Shown here piece by piece: positions 20,012 to 29,263 of a stretch of DNA of 64,000 bases. The position numbers and the translations under genes are program-made. Origin of the DNA: Candidatus Sodalis endolongispinus (GTDB taxonomy: Bacteria > Pseudomonadota > Gammaproteobacteria > Enterobacterales > Enterobacteriaceae). Numbering within the stretch: the first letter of the stretch is position 1; the number at the start of each line of letters is the position of its first letter. The stretch is taken from positions 25,873 to 89,872 of the forward strand of contig NZ_JAFJYC010000003.1 in assembly GCF_018777395.1 (NCBI RefSeq), written 5' to 3'. The notes beneath the pieces were generated by a model. The model searched no databases. It was not told the origin of the DNA and saw only the letters and a program-made list of their open reading frames with translations.

Positions 20012-20989
20012 TCAGTGACGCAATTGTTGCAGGTCATCGTCTGACAATCCGGTCATTTCCATGACGGTCACCCGGTCAATCCCACGCTGTATCATGGAAC
20101 GGGCAATTTTAAGGGTAGCTTCGCGCTCACCTTTCTCGATCCCGCGTTGCTCACCGAGTTGGATGCCTTCGGCTCGCCCCTTCTCGATGCCCTTCTCGAT
20201 GCCCTGCTGAATACCTTTTTCGATACCTTTTTGTTCGAGCTGCTGTGCGATAGTCATCAGTTGATCCCCGTGTTGCGGCACTCGCTGTGCCAGTTCGCGT
20301 ACAAAGGCTTCGGCATCTGAGGATTCACCAGCCTGCAATACATAGTATACCAGCGAAATCACCTGCGGCGAAGCCAGCCAGTCTTCCATCAGTAGCGTGG
20401 CCAGTCTGTCGGTCAGTTCCGCCAGGTCGCGCTGATGAATATGTTTCTGCAGCAAGGTCAGCGCCGCCATGCTGCGGTGGGTCATGATTTCATCATCCGG
20501 GATGACCGTCACATCAACCAGCGGGAAATCGCCGTGGTAAAGTTTACCAGCCAGTTCAGGATCGTCAAACTCCTGCAGCCAGTTGGTGGAATACGGATAC
20601 GGGCTGCGCCGGCCAGTATAAAACAGTACCGGAATTACCAACGGTAGCGTTTTGTGGCCGGCGTCCAGGTGACGCTGCATCGCCGCCACCGCATAGCGTA
20701 GCAACCTGAATGCCATATGTTTGTCCGGCGTCGACTGATGCTCAATCAGCACATGGACGTAACCATCCCCGGCCGTGGTCTTCAGACTGTACAACACGTC
20801 GCTGAAATACTGGCGAAGGTCATCCTCGATAAAGGAGCCGGACTCCAACTTCAGGGTACTGAGATCGCAAATAGCGCGCAGTTCTGCTGGCAGATGGATC
20901 TCCATGAAATCACGGGCAATAGCCGGCTGGGTCAGAAACTGCCTGAACGTGGCGTCATGGAGCGTAGGGGTACTGTTTTTTTTCTTCAT
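20012..20989 (-). CDS. Rpn family recombination-promoting nuclease (PD-(D/E)XK, RpnA-like)
   Basis: 325 residues from MKKKNSTPTLHDATFRQFL at 20989; a 58-residue upstream extension in the open frame is not family-like. The nuclease domain (transposase_31 family) shows HDATFRQFLTQPAIARDF, then DLRQYFSDVLYSLKTTAGDG, VHVLIEHQSTPDKHMAFRLLRYAV (the E-x-Q part of the active site) and LPLVIPVLFYTGRRSPY. The C-terminal third has a run of near-repeats of the form GIEKGIxQGIEKG, then a helical end MEMTGLSDDDLQQLRH. In E. coli, RpnA proteins are DNases that raise RecA-independent recombination. Such genes are often plasmid or phage linked. The gene is intact. Confidence 0.88.
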   Translation of the reverse strand: MKKKNSTPTLHDATFRQFLTQPAIARDFMEIHLPAELRAICDLSTLKLESGSFIEDDLRQYFSDVLYSLKTTAGDGYVHVLIEHQSTPDKHMAFRLLRYAVAAMQRHLDAGHKTLPLVIPVLFYTGRRSPYPYSTNWLQEFDDPELAGKLYHGDFPLVDVTVIPDDEIMTHRSMAALTLLQKHIHQRDLAELTDRLATLLMEDWLASPQVISLVYYVLQAGESSDAEAFVRELAQRVPQHGDQLMTIAQQLEQKGIEKGIQQGIEKGIEKGRAEGIQLGEQRGIEKGEREATLKIARSMIQRGIDRVTVMEMTGLSDDDLQQLRH

Positions 20990-22162
20990 TTGAGCCGTCG
21001 CTGCCTTACCGAAACGGACAGACTCTACCATAAAGCGGGCGTAACTGCTGCCGAATGCACACTGTGTTCCCCTGCCTTCGCCGCAACGACGAAAAGCCGG
21101 GCGCGGAACGGCGTTGCGCCTTACCTCCCTCGCCGCAGAACCGGGAGAATGGGAACGCAGCAAGCGCAGAATTGACTGTTATCATCGAACCCTAGCCGCC
21201 AGGCCTGGCATTAATTAACGCCGCGATTTATGTCAGGTTCAGGGCATACTGATCCCCTTAATAAGGTACATCTACACAGATCATAAAATCTTTGCCTTTC
21301 TATGCACGCCAGCTCTACACCGCCAGGATGACGCCATAGTGGATAACCCTCGCTGCTATAACGACACCGCATTTGGCGATGCAAGCAGGACCAGTCTGCA
21401 TTTTCTCCAAAGAAAGCGCTCATTATGAGAACAGTGACTGACAGTCGTGCTATTGCCGTTCGGCGGTATACAGTGCAACGAAACATCCCTCGATAGAGTT
21501 GCTTCCTTTACCCAGGAACGCATAGCCTAGGCGTGTTTCTTTTGCGCGAACAACCCTGCTTTGACTTGAATAGCATGCCAGCAAAAAGGCTTATTGGGGC
21601 GTATAGACTGACTTAGCAAAGTTTTTTTATTCGTTAACGATGATGCGTATATGAAAAAAAACCGTGTTCGGGTGATCCCCTGCGCGGCAGCTTCTACTGG
21701 CATAACTTTTCGGCTTGGTTTTGCTTGTAGAGGGGTTATCTATCCTGTTATTCAGGCTAAGGCGTGATGTGGTTCGATAATCAATAATGTCGTTTACGCT
21801 TTTTCACTGTATAAACACCTGCTCATAGGCTAGGTGGACAGGTCTTGAAATCAGAAACAATATGTAGATGAAATGGTTTTCTACCTCGGTGGTAACTTAG
21901 AAGCTGCCAGGCTTTCTCATTCTATAATAATATGTTTTTTAGTTAATGAGTCGACTAAATCCCGCTTGCTTACCTCGATTTCAAGTCAGGTTACCTGCCC
22001 CATTGCGCATCACCACAGCCTCTGCAGCGTCAAGTAATGCCTTGTGATCTATTGTTTTGTTTAGACCCATCACATACCCTTTTTTAATACCGTCTGGACA
22101 GATATATCTCAATGCCTGGTGTATATCAAAGCAATGGCGCTCAAGCGCAAAGAGGTTTTACG
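20990..22162. other. Intergenic stretch upstream of the exporter gene
   Basis: No gene recognised. The 150 bases upstream of rpn (to about 21175) are GC-rich with an open extension of the nuclease frame that is probably not translated. From 21180 to 22110 the sequence is AT-richer with only chance frames. A promoter for the smvA-like gene is expected in 22030-22150, but no convincing -35/-10 pair stood out. Confidence 0.4.
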
Positions 22163-23665
22163 ATGTTGTTCCTTCAAAATCGCTGGTTTGTACTGCTTTC
22201 GGTTCTTTTGGCATTTTTGCCCATCATCATCGATATGACTATTCTGCACATCGCCGTTCCTTCAGTTACCCTGGCATTGAGCGCCAGCGGAAACAAGGTC
22301 CTGTGGATCATCGACATCTATCCGCTGATAATGGCTGGACTACTGGTCCCCATGGGGACATTGTCAGACCGCATCGGACATCGACCTATGCTGCTGGCAG
22401 GTTTGTTCATCTTTATGCTCGCCTCGCTGGCAGCCGCTTTCTCACCTACGGCAAATATTCTGATTACCGCACGTGGCCTGCTTGCGGTTGGTGGCTCCAT
22501 GGTGATGCCCAACGTACTCGCTATCATCAGACATCTATTCGATGATCCCAAGGAGCGAGGTATTGCTCTGGGTCTTTGGGGGACGATGGGTTCGGCCGGT
22601 GCCGCTCTCGGCCCGCTAAGTGGTGGAGCGTTGCTGGAGCATTTTTGGTGGGGGTCGGTATTTTTAATCAACGTGCCGGTCATTTTGGTCGTCCTGCCAT
22701 TAGCGTATTTAAGCCTGCCACGGCATACGCCAACGGTGAAGAGCAGCTGGGCCATGGGACAAGCCTTGGTTCTGATTGCAGGCCTGATAGCCGTTGTTTA
22801 TGCCGTGAAATCCGGCTTTAAGGTAGAAAGATCACCACTTACTACCTGCCTCATGTTGGCGGCAGGACTGGGTCTGCTTACCGGATTCGTTTGTAAGCAA
22901 CTTTCCAGCGCAGATCCCATGCTAGATCTTTCCCTATTCAGCGAGCCTGCTATCTGTATTGGCATCTTGATGGCACTGGTTGCCTGTGCCGCGCTTACGG
23001 GGGTGGAATTGACGCTGGCTCAGGAACTGCAGTTTGTGGTGGGTTATTCGCCGCTACAGGCAGGTCTCTTTATGGTACCGCTGGCCGTCGGCTCCGCCCT
23101 GGGCGGCCCTGTGGCCGGTTATGCCACGGCTCTGTGCGGTCTTCGCAGTGTTGCCGCTACCTCATTGCTGGCAGCGGCGGCGTGTCTCGCGGGACTCAGC
23201 GTCAGCGACTTTCACCATCCCAACATTATGGTCATCACCTTGCTGATGGTATTGGGCATATCACTCAGTATCGGTCTAACAGCATCGTCTATCGCCATTA
23301 TGAATAGCGCACCCCCGGACAAGGCCGGTGCAGCCGGTTCGCTGGAAGTAACAGGGTATGAACTTGGCGCCGGACTGGGTATCACGTTTTTTGGCGTACT
23401 GCTTTCGACAGCCTATTCAAAGACCATTATTTTGCCCGCTGACCTGCCGGTCAGCCTTCATTCCAGAGCGGCCAGTTCCATTAGTGACACGATGGTTGTG
23501 GCAGAACACCTTGGAGCAACTGGCATCGCCCTAACAGAGGCTGGCCGTGCAGCATTCTCCCGTTCACATGACATTGTGCTGCTGGCAGCCACCAGTATGA
23601 TAGCCCTGTTAGCGGTTGCTGTATTCGTCGCATTGCGAAACTATCGCAAACCTGCCCAAGAGTAA
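22163..23665 (+). CDS. smvA: SmvA-like MFS multidrug exporter (DHA2, 14 helices)
   Basis: 500 residues from ATG 22163 (MLFLQNRWFVLLSVLLAFLP), with AGAGG about 8 bases upstream; an earlier ATG at 22112 has no good site. It has the spacing of a 14-helix DHA2 transporter. Family marks include IDMTILHIAVPSVTLALSAS in helix 1, LWIIDIYPLIMAGLLVPMG, the loop 2-3 motif GTLSDRIGHRPMLLAG, and motif C region GTMGSAGAALGPLSGGALLE. The C-terminus follows Salmonella SmvA, which expels methyl viologen, cationic biocides and dyes using the proton gradient. The gene stands alone and is followed by strong hairpins. Intact. The substrate range is inferred. Confidence 0.82.
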   Translation: MLFLQNRWFVLLSVLLAFLPIIIDMTILHIAVPSVTLALSASGNKVLWIIDIYPLIMAGLLVPMGTLSDRIGHRPMLLAGLFIFMLASLAAAFSPTANILITARGLLAVGGSMVMPNVLAIIRHLFDDPKERGIALGLWGTMGSAGAALGPLSGGALLEHFWWGSVFLINVPVILVVLPLAYLSLPRHTPTVKSSWAMGQALVLIAGLIAVVYAVKSGFKVERSPLTTCLMLAAGLGLLTGFVCKQLSSADPMLDLSLFSEPAICIGILMALVACAALTGVELTLAQELQFVVGYSPLQAGLFMVPLAVGSALGGPVAGYATALCGLRSVAATSLLAAAACLAGLSVSDFHHPNIMVITLLMVLGISLSIGLTASSIAIMNSAPPDKAGAAGSLEVTGYELGAGLGITFFGVLLSTAYSKTIILPADLPVSLHSRAASSISDTMVVAEHLGATGIALTEAGRAAFSRSHDIVLLAATSMIALLAVAVFVALRNYRKPAQE

Positions 23666-23675
23666 GCAGCACAAA

Positions 23676-23703
23676 CACCGGGCGCATACCCATGAGCCCG
23701 GTG
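23676..23703 (+). terminator. Hairpin after the smvA-like gene
   Basis: An 8-bp stem (CACCGGGC and GCCCGGTG) with a 12-base loop begins 10 bases after the stop, followed by AAGGTTTAAG. T run is weak, so it may act as a partial terminator or RNA-stabilising hairpin. Confidence 0.55.
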
Positions 23704-23770
23704 AAGGTTTAAGTAACATTAAATGCAGGAGCTGTTCAATTCTATGATGCATGACCCGAATAGGCTAACG

Positions 23771-23799
23771 GGTGGTGCAGCATGCTGCACCACCGTTTT
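23771..23799 (+). terminator. Perfect 24-bp palindrome with T run
   Basis: The half-site GGTGGTGCAGCA is followed directly by its exact reverse complement (no spacer), then GTTTTAA. A stem this strong with a T run fits a terminator for the smvA-like transcript. A palindrome this perfect could also be a dimeric protein site. Confidence 0.65.
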
Positions 23800-24187
23800 A
23801 AGCGCTACATCAGCTAGAGAAAGCTAAACCACCCTAAAGTTCGTCCTGCGGCGTGGAATGACCGATAATTGTGCCACCTCGCTTACGATGACTATCGTTA
23901 GCGTTACGGGGACTCTGAGAAAATAGTGTTTTGGTGCCGCATTGAGCAAATCAAATTGGGGTTTCAACCGTTAATCCCAAACCTGTAAGATCAACAAAAA
24001 GGTGAATTGCCCCTCGCTTATTCACATTGTCGAAAGGGCCTGTCATGTTATCGCCAAAATAAGCTTAAACTTGTATATTACAGATGTAATTATAGATAAT
24101 TTATTATCGTTGGCACATAGTGATTAAAATAAATCCGATTGATGAATAGACATTATATTAATTTAATTATCATTAGGCTCAACGAGA

Positions 24188-25028
24188 CAGTTAAATCATC
24201 AAAGTATTGGTGAATCACACTCAAATGTAGATGTGACTCATTTGAATATTGTTGATATGTTACCATTTATATTTACCAACCCTAACAGAATTTTAAAAAA
24301 GAAAACAATTGTGCATCGCAACTGGATACAACATAAGTTAAAGGTTGATCGCTCCACTGAAGCAAACCCTCCATCATCAGCCCCTGATTTATTTCACTAG
24401 AATCTAAAATATAAGCTAACACCGGTTAATAATACTTCATTAGATTTGAATATAGGCAAAAATAATAATGCCATTCGCAATATGACACCCAGTAATTATA
24501 GTGTCTCCACACTACTCACAAATGAAATTAATGGGTCAAGTGAATATAGACCACTAATAAAACCCAAGAAACAGATAACATCGCAATAACACAGCAATCT
24601 ACAAAAGCGCCGATTGAGAATTATGGTAAAGAAAAAGATCTTTTTATGGTTTGGGGCAATATAATATTCTGTATAAATCACTATTAGCTGAAAGTTCTTT
24701 TCTGATTGTTGAAGGGAAAAATAACAATCTTGTAGATCTGCTTCCAATGGAAGAAATTACACAAACGCTGCATGATTTGAGAACATTCGTTCCTAATCTG
24801 AATGAACACGTTCCCGTACCAACCAATCATAAAGAAAAAGGCCCATATCAACCAGCCCAGCTTATTACCTGAGGTGCGCTATACAAACAGAATATGATTG
24901 AAGGCCAGGACAATCCGGGCCGGCTTATTTCCAGAAGATCACTAATGAAGCGACAGAAGCTAGATGACCAGGACAATCCGGGCCGGCTTCCTGAAGCGGA
25001 CCGGGCAGTTGAAGCCGTTATGGTATGA
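24188..25028 (+). pseudogene. Decayed AT-rich gene of unknown family
   Basis: A long coding-like trace runs through this stretch with a TAG at 24398-24400, further stops near 24586 and a frame change before 24651. The pieces read, for example, THLNIVDMLPFIFTNPNRIL, then NNTSLDLNIGKNNNAIRN, then ESSFLIVEGKNNNLVDLLPM, then a TGA at 24870-24872 and GALYKQNMIEGQDNPGRL to 25028. Asn- and Ser-rich, low in GC relative to flanks, no recognised domain. If joined it would be roughly 280 residues. The composition suggests foreign origin; a secreted or effector-type protein is a guess only. Confidence 0.5.
24905..24989 (+). repeat. Pair of 22-bp direct repeats, 63 bases apart
   Basis: CCAGGACAATCCGGGCCGGC (plus TT) occurs at 24905-24926 and again at 24968-24989. 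The distance is exactly 21 codons and both copies lie in the same frame of the decayed gene, coding QDNPGRL each time. It looks like an internal protein repeat or a short duplication. Its GC content is far above that of the surrounding DNA. Confidence 0.75.
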
Positions 25029-25169
25029 GTCAGGCCGCAATTTTCACCAACTGGCACTGTTTTACCCGCAAAGGTAGCCGGTAAACACGTCATGAATAGC
25101 AGTCGTTCCTCAAATCACTCTACTATACGGGTAGCCACTGCGATGTAACCGGACACAGCGCCTGCGTCG

Positions 25170-25757
25170 TTAATACAGGGGGTGCAATGCGAGCGTAACC
25201 AGCGCTTCGAGTTCGGTCCGGGTTGCCCCCTCCCTGGCCTGGAATGAAATCATCTGAGTGACACCGTGGAGAAACGCGGCGCGGTTTTGGATATCGCATC
25301 CGGCGGGCAACTCGCCCGTAGCAAGGCCGCGTTCAAGTCGCGCGTGGATCAGTGCTCGCGTTTTGTCGCGGGCCGCTTTAAGGTGTGCCCGCGCCAGCTC
25401 ATTCTCCGGCAGGCAATTCACCACGCCGAGGATCAGCATACAGCCACCTGGCCGTATTGATAAGGCAATGTCTATACTGGCGCGGAGCATCCCCTCTAGC
25501 CCGTCGCACAATGTCGCGCCGTTGTCCAACGCCTGCCTCGGTATTGCCCCGACCGTTGCGACGTAATGATCCACCGCTTCGCAGAAAGCAGCCTCTTTGG
25601 AGCCAAAAGCAGCATAGAAGCTCGGCGGCGCAATACCTGCCGCTACCGTGAGATTGACCAGCTGCGCGCCTTCGTAGCCTCGCGCCCAAAAGACTTTCAT
25701 TATCGCATGTAAAGCTGTATCCCGGTCAAAACTGCGCGGGCGACCACGTTGAATCAT
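25170..25757 (-). CDS. TetR/AcrR family transcriptional regulator
   Basis: 195 residues from MIQRGRPRSFDRDTALHAIM at 25757 (a start at 25784 is possible). The N-terminal helix-turn-helix reads ALHAIMKVFWARGYEGAQLV, NLTVAAGIAPPSFYAAFGSKEA, the TetR_N pattern. The C-terminal ligand domain (CMLILGVVNCLPENELARAH) is of the type found in regulators of oxidative or xenobiotic genes. It is divergent from a SnoaL-like gene 97 bases away, so it probably repressed that gene and itself. The frame is intact though its likely target is broken. Confidence 0.87.
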   Translation of the reverse strand: MIQRGRPRSFDRDTALHAIMKVFWARGYEGAQLVNLTVAAGIAPPSFYAAFGSKEAAFCEAVDHYVATVGAIPRQALDNGATLCDGLEGMLRASIDIALSIRPGGCMLILGVVNCLPENELARAHLKAARDKTRALIHARLERGLATGELPAGCDIQNRAAFLHGVTQMISFQAREGATRTELEALVTLALHPLY

Positions 25758-25853
25758 GGACTTTTCCAAATCTGTAATTTTCACTACAATATTCTACGGC
25801 CTCACACCGTTGCAGGCAATCTTGAATATCCACTACAAAACAAGGATCACGGA

Positions 25854-26245
25854 ATGACGACATCGCCGCGCGCTGTTATCGAAGAATTTTTCCGCCGTGC
25901 AGGCTCGGGGGAACCCGTTGACAGAATCGCAGAGCTGGTCAGCGAGCAAGTCGATTGGTTCGTAGCAGGCGACACAAGTCTCGTGCCTTGGATTGGCCGC
26001 AAGGTCGGTAAGACTGGCGCGGCGGAGTTTTTCAGGAGCAAATTGCATCTGAAGCATTTGAAGTGAGCGAAATTATGTCACAAGGCGACCGAGTGGTTGC
26101 CCTTGGCGCGCTAGCTTCGCGTGTCTTACGCACGGGGAAGCTGATCGAGTCAGAATTCTGCTTCGATGTCACCGTCGAGAAAGGCGAAATCATTCGATTC
26201 CGCCTGTTTGAGGACAGTTTCGCCGTAGCTCAAGCGGTAACCTGA
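25854..26245 (+). pseudogene. SnoaL-like (NTF2-fold) protein, frameshifted
   Basis: Begins MTTSPRAVIEEFFRRAGSGE, the opening of small ketosteroid-isomerase-related proteins, and continues LVSEQVDWFVAGDTSLVPWI. A frame change near 26035 ends the first frame at 26066. The second half (EAFEVSEIMSQGDRVVALGA, then FCFDVTVEKGEIIRFRLFED, ending FAVAQAVT) runs to TGA at 26243-26245. Whole length would be about 130 residues. Such proteins are often detoxification or polyketide-type enzymes and are commonly controlled by a divergent TetR protein, as here. Confidence 0.78.
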
Positions 26246-26647
26246 TTTGCCACTTTAATTTCCATCTCAACAACAGGCGCCAAAATTCTGCCGCCGCGTT
26301 AGCGTCGTGCCTGTTGCTTTGCTGTACTGCTTAGGCAAAGGGATTTGTGTGAGGACACCGAAGCGAAAAACAACGTATTTCTAATCCCCTTAGAGGCTGT
26401 AACACCGGTACATCTCACTCTGAAGACGAATTTTTTCACTTCCGCCACACAGTGACCATGTTGGTAAAAACAAAAGTCCTTTTAATCTTCTTCCTTAAAG
26501 AAGAGATTTCGGGACGAAGCATATGCACACGGTTAATTATACGGAAATACTAAAGTCAATATTGACGCCCATTAGTAAAGCCCTCTCCCCTGTGATTTAG
26601 GTTACACATAGTTGTTCCTGTAGATCTCTTCTGGTAAAAGGAGCAGA
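26246..26647. other. Gap between the SnoaL-like gene and the tad operon
   Basis: A short inverted repeat (AATCTTCTT / AAGAAGAGATT near 26487-26511) is the only structure seen. A tadG gene would normally follow tadF here on the minus strand. None is present. Confidence 0.5.
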
Positions 26648-27253
26648 TTATCGTGCAACTGCAATGGCATGAGAGGTAATATTGCCAAGTTTGGGCAAGG
26701 CTTGACCAATATCCACTGAATAACAAACCGTGACCTGGTAAATCGGTATTTTCCCATCCTGTGGAGTGGTAGGAGAAAGGTTCTCCAGCGTCGTACGTTC
26801 GATAGATGACTCACATGTATCGTCCCCTTTGCCGGCACGATAGGAAGTATAAATGGGGTTACCATTCCCTGCGGCCAGGGCCGCGCGGTTTGAATGGACA
26901 CTGTTGAGCGCTGTTTCTCTAGGGAAATAGATTTCCTCCGCTTTGATCGTAAGATTTGATGAATCGACGCTGCTATTCATATCGTGCAATACCCCTTTTG
27001 CTATGGCGTACAGGTCATCAACATCAGCTGATGTGAGTCGTTGATGGCGAGGATAAAGGACAGACCGCTCGCGCAGTATGCCGGCTAAAGAATAACTGAG
27101 ACGATCAAGTTTCCCTTGCGTATATATACTCACCGCAATGAATGTCATGTAAATTAATACAATACCAATCATTGAGCATATTAAACCGCATTCGACTGTG
27201 ACTGAGGCATGCTGATTATTTAAAATTGGGCATATTCTGACTTTCTTGTACAA
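26648..27253 (-). CDS. tadF: TadF-like minor pseudopilin
   Basis: 201 residues. After a short charged head the segment ASVTVECGLICSMIGIVLIY is a type IV-pilin-like N-terminus with the conserved Glu in TVE and a single membrane helix. The rest is periplasmic and contains two cysteines far apart (DDTCESS and VTVCYSV), as in TadF proteins. It overlaps tadE by 38 bases and is the last gene of the operon. Minor pseudopilins TadE and TadF are needed for Flp pilus assembly. The frame looks whole. Confidence 0.8.
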   Translation of the reverse strand: MYKKVRICPILNNQHASVTVECGLICSMIGIVLIYMTFIAVSIYTQGKLDRLSYSLAGILRERSVLYPRHQRLTSADVDDLYAIAKGVLHDMNSSVDSSNLTIKAEEIYFPRETALNSVHSNRAALAAGNGNPIYTSYRAGKGDDTCESSIERTTLENLSPTTPQDGKIPIYQVTVCYSVDIGQALPKLGNITSHAIAVAR

Positions 27254-27698
27254 AGATGACCTCTCGCGTAGTTAGTCTGTTCGCCCAATAAGTGGGGTAG
27301 GGTAAGAACAGTGGGTGATAGTTATAGCTGAATTTGTATCGAGCGATACGGTTACCCTCAGCCTGTATGCCTAAGCATCCGCTCTTCAATTCATTAATGG
27401 TGTGACAGAAACGCGTTTCAACCGTAATGTCCGGCTCACGCATAAAACCCCACAACAAGCGCGGGCTATTGGACAGAGTGTCTTTGAAGGTGTTTTGATA
27501 TTGCGTTGCCGTTTCTTGAACCGAGTTTTTCGCCTTTTTGGCCGCTTCAGAAATAGCCAAATCTAAGGCGGCGGAAATATAGGTGATATACATCATTTCA
27601 GCAAAAAATAAGATAAGTGTGAAGAAAGTTACCACGGTAAGCGAAAATTTAATGGTTGCAACACCGCGTTGATTTGAAAACAATTTTCGCAGACGCAA
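27216..27698 (-). CDS. tadE: TadE-like minor pseudopilin
   Basis: 160 residues. The start carries the TadE signature (NQRGVATIKFSLTVVTFFTL), a prepilin-type helix. Note the usual Glu at position +5 is here Lys (ATIKFS in place of ATIEFA), which in pilins impairs assembly. Periplasmic part includes FCHTINELKSGC. It lies 3 bases after tadD and overlaps tadF. Open frame intact, but the Glu-to-Lys change may make it non-functional. Confidence 0.8.
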   Translation of the reverse strand: MRLRKLFSNQRGVATIKFSLTVVTFFTLILFFAEMMYITYISAALDLAISEAAKKAKNSVQETATQYQNTFKDTLSNSPRLLWGFMREPDITVETRFCHTINELKSGCLGIQAEGNRIARYKFSYNYHPLFLPYPTYWANRLTTREVIFVQESQNMPNFK

Positions 27699-27700
27699 GA

Positions 27701-28420
27701 TTAACTTCTCCTGATTTCAAGCAAGTCGACGCGCTGAAGTGCGTTCAATAACGTATCGGCATCGGAAGATATATTCTCCTTTTCGATTATTATCCTGGCA
27801 TGATAAAGATCCCCACTTTTAACCAAGCCTAAAATCAAATTATGCACAAGCCGAGGATAATTATGGCCATTGATGTATAATGGAAATAAAATATTCACCG
27901 CGTCATGATACTGATGATTTAGTAATGAAACCATGGCAAGATTATTATTGGCTGTTACATCATCGATAAACAGCTGACGAGCAGTAATGAATAATTTTTT
28001 ACTCTCTAATAGCCTGCTGGATAAGGACTGTGCTACGCCTCGCAAATTATAAGCTTCGGGATTTTTATTGTTGAAGGTAAGTATCTTATCGCAAAATTCA
28101 ATGGCCAGTGGATAGTTACCTAAAGATATCAAGTTTTTTGCCTGTAAGTGGTAAACGTGTGTACCTTCGTTGCTAAGTAATGGCTTTAAGTAAAAAAGGG
28201 ATGAGCGGTAATCTCCGTTCAAATAATAAAGGTTGGCAAGTTTAAAACGCATCTTATGATCTTCATTCTTCTTAAGCTCATTGCGGTAAAGAGTAATAAG
28301 ATCCGCATAATTCTTCGTTTTGACGTAAATATCTTCCTGTAACAAATAATTAGATTTAGAATTAGCATTAAACCATGCGCAACAGCTCACAACCGAGGCA
28401 ACTAAGTATATACAAACCAT
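27701..28420 (-). CDS. tadD: TadD-like TPR lipoprotein
   Basis: 239 residues. An N-terminal hydrophobic leader ends in VVSCC, a probable lipobox. The body is built of TPR-like helices: MRFKLANLYYLNGDYRSSLF, LQAKNLISLGNYPLAIEFCD, PEAYNLRGVAQSLSSRLLES and NLAMVSLLNHQYHDAVNIL. TadD is an outer-membrane-linked pilotin-like factor for the Flp secretion apparatus. Gene order tadC-tadD-tadE-tadF is the usual one. The frame is intact and the start lies 3 bases past the tadC stop. Confidence 0.82.
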   Translation of the reverse strand: MVCIYLVASVVSCCAWFNANSKSNYLLQEDIYVKTKNYADLITLYRNELKKNEDHKMRFKLANLYYLNGDYRSSLFYLKPLLSNEGTHVYHLQAKNLISLGNYPLAIEFCDKILTFNNKNPEAYNLRGVAQSLSSRLLESKKLFITARQLFIDDVTANNNLAMVSLLNHQYHDAVNILFPLYINGHNYPRLVHNLILGLVKSGDLYHARIIIEKENISSDADTLLNALQRVDLLEIRRS

Positions 28421-28423
28421 TTT

Positions 28424-29263
28424 TTATGAAATGCCATTTTGCAAAATCCTTAAAAGGCTAGGTGATATAATCAAAATAACTATATGGAACATGATGAAAA
28501 GAACGAGCGGGACACTCATTTTAGCCGAAAGCTTGCCGATTTTCTCCTCTACTTGCAAAAGTTGCATCTCTCGCATATCTTTAGCTAGCTCGGATAACGC
28601 TTCATAGAGCGAAGCGCCATAATGGACGCTCTGCAATAAGCATGAGCAAAACATCCTTATCTCGGTGAGCTTGATGGCGCGATATAAACTATTTAGAGCA
28701 TCCTCAAGTCCGCTTACCTTCGCTTTTTTTACTACATGCGTTATCAAATTAGATAAATTGGCATCAAGGGGCGTGAAATGATGACTAACATATTTGAGTG
28801 CATCTTACACCGTCATCCCAGATTGTACACAAACAGCAATCAAATCGATAAAGTAAGGTAACTTGTCCTGCATGTGTTTCTTTCTATTGTTGACCATGGT
28901 TTTAATCAAAAAACCGGGCATTAAAATTATTAATGCGAATATCAAGCCAAAAAGCATAGCTAAATGGTGAATCTCTAGGTCAATTAAACTCAAATATTCA
29001 ATGGCCAAAGCTATAAACATTACCACCAAAATTGCTTTTATCTTGTAAGCAACTCGTTGGTCAATATTATATAAAAAGGTCATCAGTGGGATAAATGTCA
29101 CAATCAAAGCATCGTAATCAGAAGTTTTTTCTTCAGAATCTGTGGCCAATTCCTCTTGTTTATTTAAGGCATATTTAAGGAGCGTAACCTTATGCCGTAC
29201 AAAAAAAGTAAGCATTAATAAGAAACTACCTAATATCAATGCTAGTGCGAAGACTATATACAT
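28424..29263 (-). pseudogene. tadC: TadC, Flp pilus inner-membrane platform protein, one nonsense codon
   Basis: 280 codons in one frame with a TAA at 28805-28807 after VCVQSGMTV. The next codons (DALKYVSHHFTPLDANLSNL) continue the T2SSF domain, and Glu (GAA) is the expected residue at the stop (GMTVE in relatives). The N-terminal half has the helices MYIVFALALILGSFLLM and LLxxFGLIFALIILMPG-type segments. The C-terminal half has LNSLYRAIKLTEIRMFCSCL and a final hydrophobic helix. tadC starts within the tadB stop (ATGA). The truncated product would lose the T2SSF core. Confidence 0.85.

Noticed and set aside
20990..21163. N-terminal extension of the Rpn protein
   Set aside because: The extension is Arg/Gly-rich, not found in the family, and the family-type start MKKKNSTPTLHDATFRQ lies at 20989.
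20717..21175. Long open frame (152 codons) on the plus strand opposite the Rpn gene
   Set aside because: It lies antisense to a clear nuclease domain and has no motif or ribosome site. It is a mirror of the codon bias of the real gene.
22112..22162. Earlier start for the SmvA-like gene
   Set aside because: The extra 17 residues are polar and lack a ribosome site. The ATG at 22163 begins the usual first helix and has AGAGG upstream.
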